Assembly (NCBI GenBank): GCA_019912395.1
Contig: JAIOIH010000045.1
Coordinates: 1-64,000 of the forward strand
DNA length: 64,000 nt
Direction: 5' to 3'
DNA from: Flavobacteriales bacterium
GTDB taxonomy: Bacteria > Bacteroidota > Bacteroidia > Flavobacteriales_F > PHOS-HE28
Shown in pieces: positions 59,907-64,000 of the stretch (positions are counted from its first letter, which is position 1; each line of letters opens with the position of its first letter). The position numbers and the translations under genes were made by a program. The notes under the pieces were generated by a model that made no database searches, was not told where the DNA came from, and saw nothing but the letters and a program-made list of their open reading frames with translations.

Positions 59907-61433
59907 TCAGCTCGCCCGGCTGAATTCCAGCGCGACACGGGGGAAGCGGAGGTAGATCGTTGCTCCCGCGTTGGGGGCGCCTTCCGCCCAGCACGTGCCG
60001 CCATGCTTTTTCATGATGCGGTCCACCAATGCCAGTCCGATCCCCGTTCCCTCGAACTGGGCGGTGGGATGCAGGCGCTTGAATACACCGAACAGCTGGT
60101 TCTTCTTTTCGCTCTCAAAGCCAACGCCGTTGTCCTTCACCCAAAGGAGGTCATGGTCTTCCTCACGGGAATGACCCAGCTCGATAATGCCCTGCTCCCT
60201 GGTACGGGTGAACTTGATCGCATTGCTGAGCAGGTTGTTCAACACCACCTTTACCATGGAGGGGTCGGCAACTATGGTGGCATCCTCCGGAACGGAAAGG
60301 ACAAAGCGCAAATTTTCCGGGTGGGGTCCCAGTTCACTGATGCATTCGCTCATGAGCTCTCCGATCCCGGTATCCATGAATTCGGCCGCCTTCGAGTCGG
60401 TGCGTGCAAAGCGGAGCAGGTCGTCCACCAGGTAGATCAGGCGGGAAACGCCCTTATGGATCCGTTGGCTCAGGTCGCGCTCCTCCTCATCCCTCCGCAT
60501 GGCTGCCATGCTGCTGAGGTGGTCGCTCATCACCTTGATGTTCTTCAAGGGGGAACGCAGGTCATGGGCCACCGAGTAGGAGAACGCGCCCAGGTCGTCC
60601 AGGGCCTCCCGCAGCTGCTTGGTCCGCACGGCTACGCGCTTGTCCAGGTCGCTGTTGAGCTTCTTCAAGTACTGTTCCTCCTGCTTCCTGTCGGTGATGT
60701 CCTTGACCATGACCTGGTAGAGACTTCGGCCATCCCCGTCCTTGCCCACGAGCGTGGCCGTGATCAGGCAGTCCACGGTGTGGCCTCCGGGGATGCGAAG
60801 CGTCACGTCCACGTTCCGAAAGGTCGATCCGTGCCTGCGGCGACGCAACCTGCGGATCAGTGCAGGCACATCCGTTGCGTAGGTCGCGAGGTCGGTATCC
60901 GGGGCGGTGGAGAGGTCCGAGCGGAGCAGTTCCTTGGCCGCCGCGTTCAACTCCATGAATTTCCCCGCACCGTTCATGATCACGATGGGGTCGCCGGAGG
61001 CATCGAAAACCTGGCGGTAGCGCTCGAAGAGCCGGTCCCGTTGCGCACGGAGCACATGCACCTCATGGGCCTGCTCGATCCGCAGTTTAAGGTCCGTGGG
61101 GTCCCAGGGCTTGGTGATGTAGGCGTGTATGCCTCCGAGGTTGATCGCATCCACTACCGCTTGAATATCGGAGAAGCCCGTGAGCAGGAGGCGGACGGCC
61201 TTGGGCCAGCGGTTTTTCACGATGGACAGGAACTCGGCGCCGGTCATGCCGGGCATCCGCTGATCGCTGATCACCACATGCGCAGTGTTCTGCTCAAGCC
61301 ACGCCAGGGCGTCCGTGGCGCTCAACGCAACATGGATATCGAAATCCCGCCGGAAGCTGGCGCGGAAGGCCATCAGGTTGCCTTCCTCATCGTCCACATA
61401 GAGGACCTTGATACGTTCCATGGTCAGTTCCAT
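59907..61433 (-). CDS. Response regulator-PAS-histidine kinase (REC-PAS-HisKA-HATPase)
   Basis: 508 residues from ATG 61433. Order: receiver domain (5-130; acidic pocket D14/D15, phosphoacceptor D57 in VVISDQRMPGMTG, conserved K in AYITKPWDP); PAS domain with PAC-like part (about 140-265; VFDASGDPIVIMNGAGKFME, MVKDITDRKQEEQYLKKLNS); HisKA domain with H290 in FSYSVAHDLRSPLKNIKVMS; HATPase with NNLLSNAIKFTRT (N box), WVKDNGVGFE and GTGIGLALVDRIM (G boxes). No transmembrane segment, so cytoplasmic. The gap to the upstream sensor kinase stop is three bases, so the pair is an operon and this protein is probably the phosphorelay partner of that kinase. Confidence 0.93.
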   Translation of the reverse strand: MELTMERIKVLYVDDEEGNLMAFRASFRRDFDIHVALSATDALAWLEQNTAHVVISDQRMPGMTGAEFLSIVKNRWPKAVRLLLTGFSDIQAVVDAINLGGIHAYITKPWDPTDLKLRIEQAHEVHVLRAQRDRLFERYRQVFDASGDPIVIMNGAGKFMELNAAAKELLRSDLSTAPDTDLATYATDVPALIRRLRRRRHGSTFRNVDVTLRIPGGHTVDCLITATLVGKDGDGRSLYQVMVKDITDRKQEEQYLKKLNSDLDKRVAVRTKQLREALDDLGAFSYSVAHDLRSPLKNIKVMSDHLSSMAAMRRDEEERDLSQRIHKGVSRLIYLVDDLLRFARTDSKAAEFMDTGIGELMSECISELGPHPENLRFVLSVPEDATIVADPSMVKVVLNNLLSNAIKFTRTREQGIIELGHSREEDHDLLWVKDNGVGFESEKKNQLFGVFKRLHPTAQFEGTGIGLALVDRIMKKHGGTCWAEGAPNAGATIYLRFPRVALEFSRAS

Positions 61434-61436
61434 TGA

Positions 61437-63578
61437 TCAAGCGCTTTTTGCATAGTCCGTGGATCGACGGACCGGCAGGGTTATCGTGAATACGGTTCCT
61501 TGGGCCACCACGCTTTCCACCGTGATCCGGCCGTGGTGCTTTTCCGCAATGCCTTGCGCGATCGAAAGACCGAGCCCGGTTCCCTCGCCCACTTCCTTGG
61601 TGGTGAAGAAGGGTTCGAACAGCCGGGCTTGGATGCTTTCATCCATGCCCATCCCATTGTCCTCGATGCGGACCACCACTTGGTCACCTTCCACCCGTGT
61701 GCTGATCCCGACCACCCCGCCTGATTCGCCGTGGCGCTGCTTCACCGCATGTGCCGCATTGTTCAGCAGGTTCATGAAGAGCTGGTTCAGCTTGCCCGGA
61801 AAACACTCCAACGGGGGGAGGTCCGCCAGGTCATAGTGGACCTTGACCTGGTCGCGGAACTGTGGCCCGAGGACCACCACGGTGCTGCGCAATCCTTCAT
61901 TGATGTCAGCTTCCTTCAGGTCATCCTCATCCAATCGGCTGAAGGTGCGCAATCCCTGTACGATCTCCGACGTGCGCGCGGCACCGGTTTCCATGCAGGC
62001 CAGGATTTCATGGACCTCCTTCACGGTAAAGTCCACACCGATCCGCTCCTCCAGTGCATGGATGTCCCTCATGGCCGGGTTGTCCTTGGAGGCGGCCCGG
62101 TAGGCATCCAGCACTTCCTTCAGGTCCTGCAGGTCGCGTTTCAGGGGAGGGATATTGCTGCTGATGAAGTTCAGCGGATTGTTGATCTCGTGCGCAATGC
62201 CGGCCGTGAGCTGACCCAGTGACGCCATTTTCTCGGCACTTACCAGTTGGCTCTGCGTGCGCTTCAGGTGGTCGTTGCTTTCCTGCAGCGCATGGGTGCG
62301 CTCGGTCACCTTCTGCTCCAGTACCACGTTCTGGTCGCGGATAAAGCGCTCATTCTCCTTGGCCATCCGCAATGCTTCGGCCTGTGAGAGTTCCTTCTCG
62401 CGCCGCAGCACGTTGATCTTGTCGGCCAGACCGAAGGAGAGGAGAACCACCTCTACTGCGGAGCCGATCATCATCATGTGCTTTGTAATATCATTGTACG
62501 GGAGCAACCCCCAGTCCTTGGCGACAAAGATCATAATGCCGGTTACAAAAATGCCCCAAGCGCCAAGGAAGTAGCGTGCTTGGCGATGCCCCATCCACGT
62601 TATCTTAATAGAGATGTAGAGCATGTAGAATGCCATTACCGCAGAGGTCAGCTGGATGATCTGGTAACCCTCCACTGCATAGCCAATAAAGCAGGCTAAT
62701 GCGCCAGCTATCGCAACACTGTAAATGATCGACTTGACACTGATGAATTTTGCGATGTAGTCCGGCACATGAATGAATCGTTGCATGAATTCCGCAGCGA
62801 ATATCATGGTGATCACCGTGAATGTGGTTGATGAATGCTGAATGATCCAGTACTTATCGGGCCATAAGTAGAACGCGGAATATCCGGTAAATGAGAGCTG
62901 GGTGATACAGACTGTTAGCAAGTACAACACATAGTATAAATAGTTCCGTTCACGGATCGAGAAGTAGATGAACAGATTATATAGGAACATAACGAGCATA
63001 ATGCCCATGTAGCCGCCCATGAACAGGTTCCGGTTCAGCTTCAGTGTTGAACTGCTTTCTTCGTTCTGGATGAACAAGGGGATCTGTAGCTGCTTGTCAC
63101 TCTTGGCACGTATATAGAGATCGGCAAAACCGCCGTAGGGGATCGGCAGGCTATATGAAAATGTGGGGGAGTTATGCTTGTCAGTATCACGGGGCCTCAT
63201 TTGGCCACCATGAACCACCCGAGTGATACTGCCGTTCATGTTCAAGTAAACGTCCAGTTCCTCGATCTCCGGGTGATCTATCAACAAGACCATTCTCTCT
63301 TCAGAAGAGGAGTTGATCACGACGGCTTTTATCCAATAGGCGGAACGGGTTATTCCCAGGTTTGGAACTTCGGAAGTGCAGTGTTCAAATTGGCCATTCG
63401 CCAGAACGTCCTGAATGGTCAGCTTGGCCGAGGTGTCCTGCAAGACCCACAGGTTCATACCCAGCGGGCCGGAGAGGTCCTCACCCCGATAGATGATCGC
63501 TGACGACGATTGCAACCCTGTTCCCGCGAACAGGGTTGATGCCCAAACCAATAAGGGGAGTAGTACCCAGCGTTTCAC
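61437..63578 (-). CDS. Membrane sensor histidine kinase with 7TMR-DISM input
   Basis: 713 residues from a GTG at 63578 (MKRWVLLPLLVWASTLFAGT); the nearby ATG at 63586-63588 is out of frame. Signal peptide, then a periplasmic 7TMR-DISM extracellular domain (about 25-175; TRSAYWIKAVVINSS, LLIDHPEIEELDVYLN), seven transmembrane segments (about 185-395, from GGYMGIMLVMFLYNLFIYFS), a coiled coil (LRREKELSQAEALRMAKENE), HisKA with H463 in GQLTAGIAHEINNPLNFISS, and HATPase with MNLLNNAAHAVKQ, IEDNGMGMDE and GTGLGLSIAQGIAEKHHGRI. It probably senses an extracellular carbohydrate-like or other ligand and signals to the adjacent REC-PAS-kinase protein. Confidence 0.94.
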   Translation of the reverse strand: MKRWVLLPLLVWASTLFAGTGLQSSSAIIYRGEDLSGPLGMNLWVLQDTSAKLTIQDVLANGQFEHCTSEVPNLGITRSAYWIKAVVINSSSEERMVLLIDHPEIEELDVYLNMNGSITRVVHGGQMRPRDTDKHNSPTFSYSLPIPYGGFADLYIRAKSDKQLQIPLFIQNEESSSTLKLNRNLFMGGYMGIMLVMFLYNLFIYFSIRERNYLYYVLYLLTVCITQLSFTGYSAFYLWPDKYWIIQHSSTTFTVITMIFAAEFMQRFIHVPDYIAKFISVKSIIYSVAIAGALACFIGYAVEGYQIIQLTSAVMAFYMLYISIKITWMGHRQARYFLGAWGIFVTGIMIFVAKDWGLLPYNDITKHMMMIGSAVEVVLLSFGLADKINVLRREKELSQAEALRMAKENERFIRDQNVVLEQKVTERTHALQESNDHLKRTQSQLVSAEKMASLGQLTAGIAHEINNPLNFISSNIPPLKRDLQDLKEVLDAYRAASKDNPAMRDIHALEERIGVDFTVKEVHEILACMETGAARTSEIVQGLRTFSRLDEDDLKEADINEGLRSTVVVLGPQFRDQVKVHYDLADLPPLECFPGKLNQLFMNLLNNAAHAVKQRHGESGGVVGISTRVEGDQVVVRIEDNGMGMDESIQARLFEPFFTTKEVGEGTGLGLSIAQGIAEKHHGRITVESVVAQGTVFTITLPVRRSTDYAKSA

Positions 63579-63621
63579 GACCCTTCATACGGGCCGTGAC
63601 AAGGCAAGGTTTTCAACGGAT

Positions 63622-64000
63622 TCAGGCAGACGCTACTTTCAATCTTTCGACTTCGATCTGCTGATAGGCGTAGAGGTCATGCACATTGCTGTTCAGGCGC
63701 ATCCGGTACGTTATTTCCAAGGGTGTGGAGCCGGGGGTCTCAATGCGCACCTGTTCGGGGCGAAGGCGGAGGCTGTATATGAGCTGGCGTTGGGCCGCGT
63801 TAGCGTGCTCCAAGAGCATGGTGTCCGGATTCACCATGGCGATTGCGATGATCCGGGGGATCGGATAGTTCGGGAAAAAGCCATGGTCCCCGATAGTGTC
63901 CATGACCACAAAGCCGTTACGTGCGGGGTGCTTTTGGGTGTAATGGGCAACGAAGCAGACCATTTTGCGGGCACCCGCAGAAACGGCGAGGGCCGTGACC
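63622..64000 (-). CDS. Hypothetical protein, 5' end off the window
   Basis: The reading frame is open from the right edge to the TGA at 63622; about 125 codons are visible. An internal ATG at 63963 exists, but the frame continues upstream (VTALAVSAGARK), so the gene probably starts outside. The visible part reads GFVVMDTIGDHGFFPNYPIP, MLLEHANAAQRQLIYSLRLR, EQVRIETPGSTPLEITYRMR and VHDLYAYQQIEVERLKV. No family recognised. Same strand as, and 43 bases upstream of, the sensor kinase, so it might share its transcript. Confidence 0.6.
   Translation of the reverse strand, partial: VTALAVSAGARKMVCFVAHYTQKHPARNGFVVMDTIGDHGFFPNYPIPRIIAIAMVNPDTMLLEHANAAQRQLIYSLRLRPEQVRIETPGSTPLEITYRMRLNSNVHDLYAYQQIEVERLKVASA

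Overview
The window looks like a chromosomal segment of a GC-rich (about 60% by eye) member of the Bacteroidota, most likely a Flavobacteriales-like lineage. Evidence: seven or eight large secreted proteins, six with a visible type IX secretion (T9SS) C-terminal sorting domain; promoters of the Bacteroidota form (TTG, 18-23 bases, then TAnnTTYG) with few Shine-Dalgarno sites; and typical Bacteroidota neighbourhoods (parE/parC, tsaD divergent from tamB, an LptF/LptG permease beside a START-like protein, bifunctional RibBA). No phage, IS or CRISPR was seen.

Layout. 1-13.9 kb: secreted proteins on the minus strand (a truncated lamin-tail-domain protein, an adhesin-like repeat protein, two tandem M43-type metalloproteases), interrupted by a plus-strand PIN-PhoH ATPase. 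14.2-22.7 kb: plus-strand YchF, a cytochrome c-FTR1 iron permease, an M3 peptidase and a secreted M12-like protease with a dockerin-like tail. 22.8-24.6 kb: a T9SS protein and a YoeB-type toxin-antitoxin pair flanked by direct repeats. 24.8-31.5 kb: topoisomerase IV (parE, two unknown secreted/lipoprotein genes, parC) and a fused HEPN-MNT protein. 31.6-42.1 kb: universal stress protein, choice-of-anchor B protein, TPR protein, tsaD, tamB, ribBA. 42.3-47.4 kb: two glycosyltransferases and an LptF/LptG permease in an overlapping minus-strand run, a START-domain protein with a histone H1-like tail, tRNA-Met. 47.6-55.1 kb: a secreted protein, a five-repeat T9SS protein and a second glycan group (GT4, membrane protein, GT2). 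55.2-59.3 kb: phenylacetyl-CoA epoxidase, paaABCD on one strand and paaE divergent. 59.3-64 kb: a small secreted protein, a two-gene sensor kinase/response-regulator kinase operon and a partial gene at the right edge.

The most unusual items are: (a) a roughly 200-residue domain inserted inside the catalytic domain of both M43 proteases; (b) a HEPN-MNT toxin-antitoxin fusion in which the HEPN catalytic Arg is a Tyr; (c) a histone H1-like tail, with an internal 54-residue duplication, fused to a START domain; (d) short intergenic elements with 7-base or 8-base periodicity placed against stop or start codons with consistent polarity; (e) a paired YTG/NDRDPIL motif ending a secreted protease in place of a T9SS domain. 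All functional statements come from reading translated sequence and recalled family knowledge; no database search was run.
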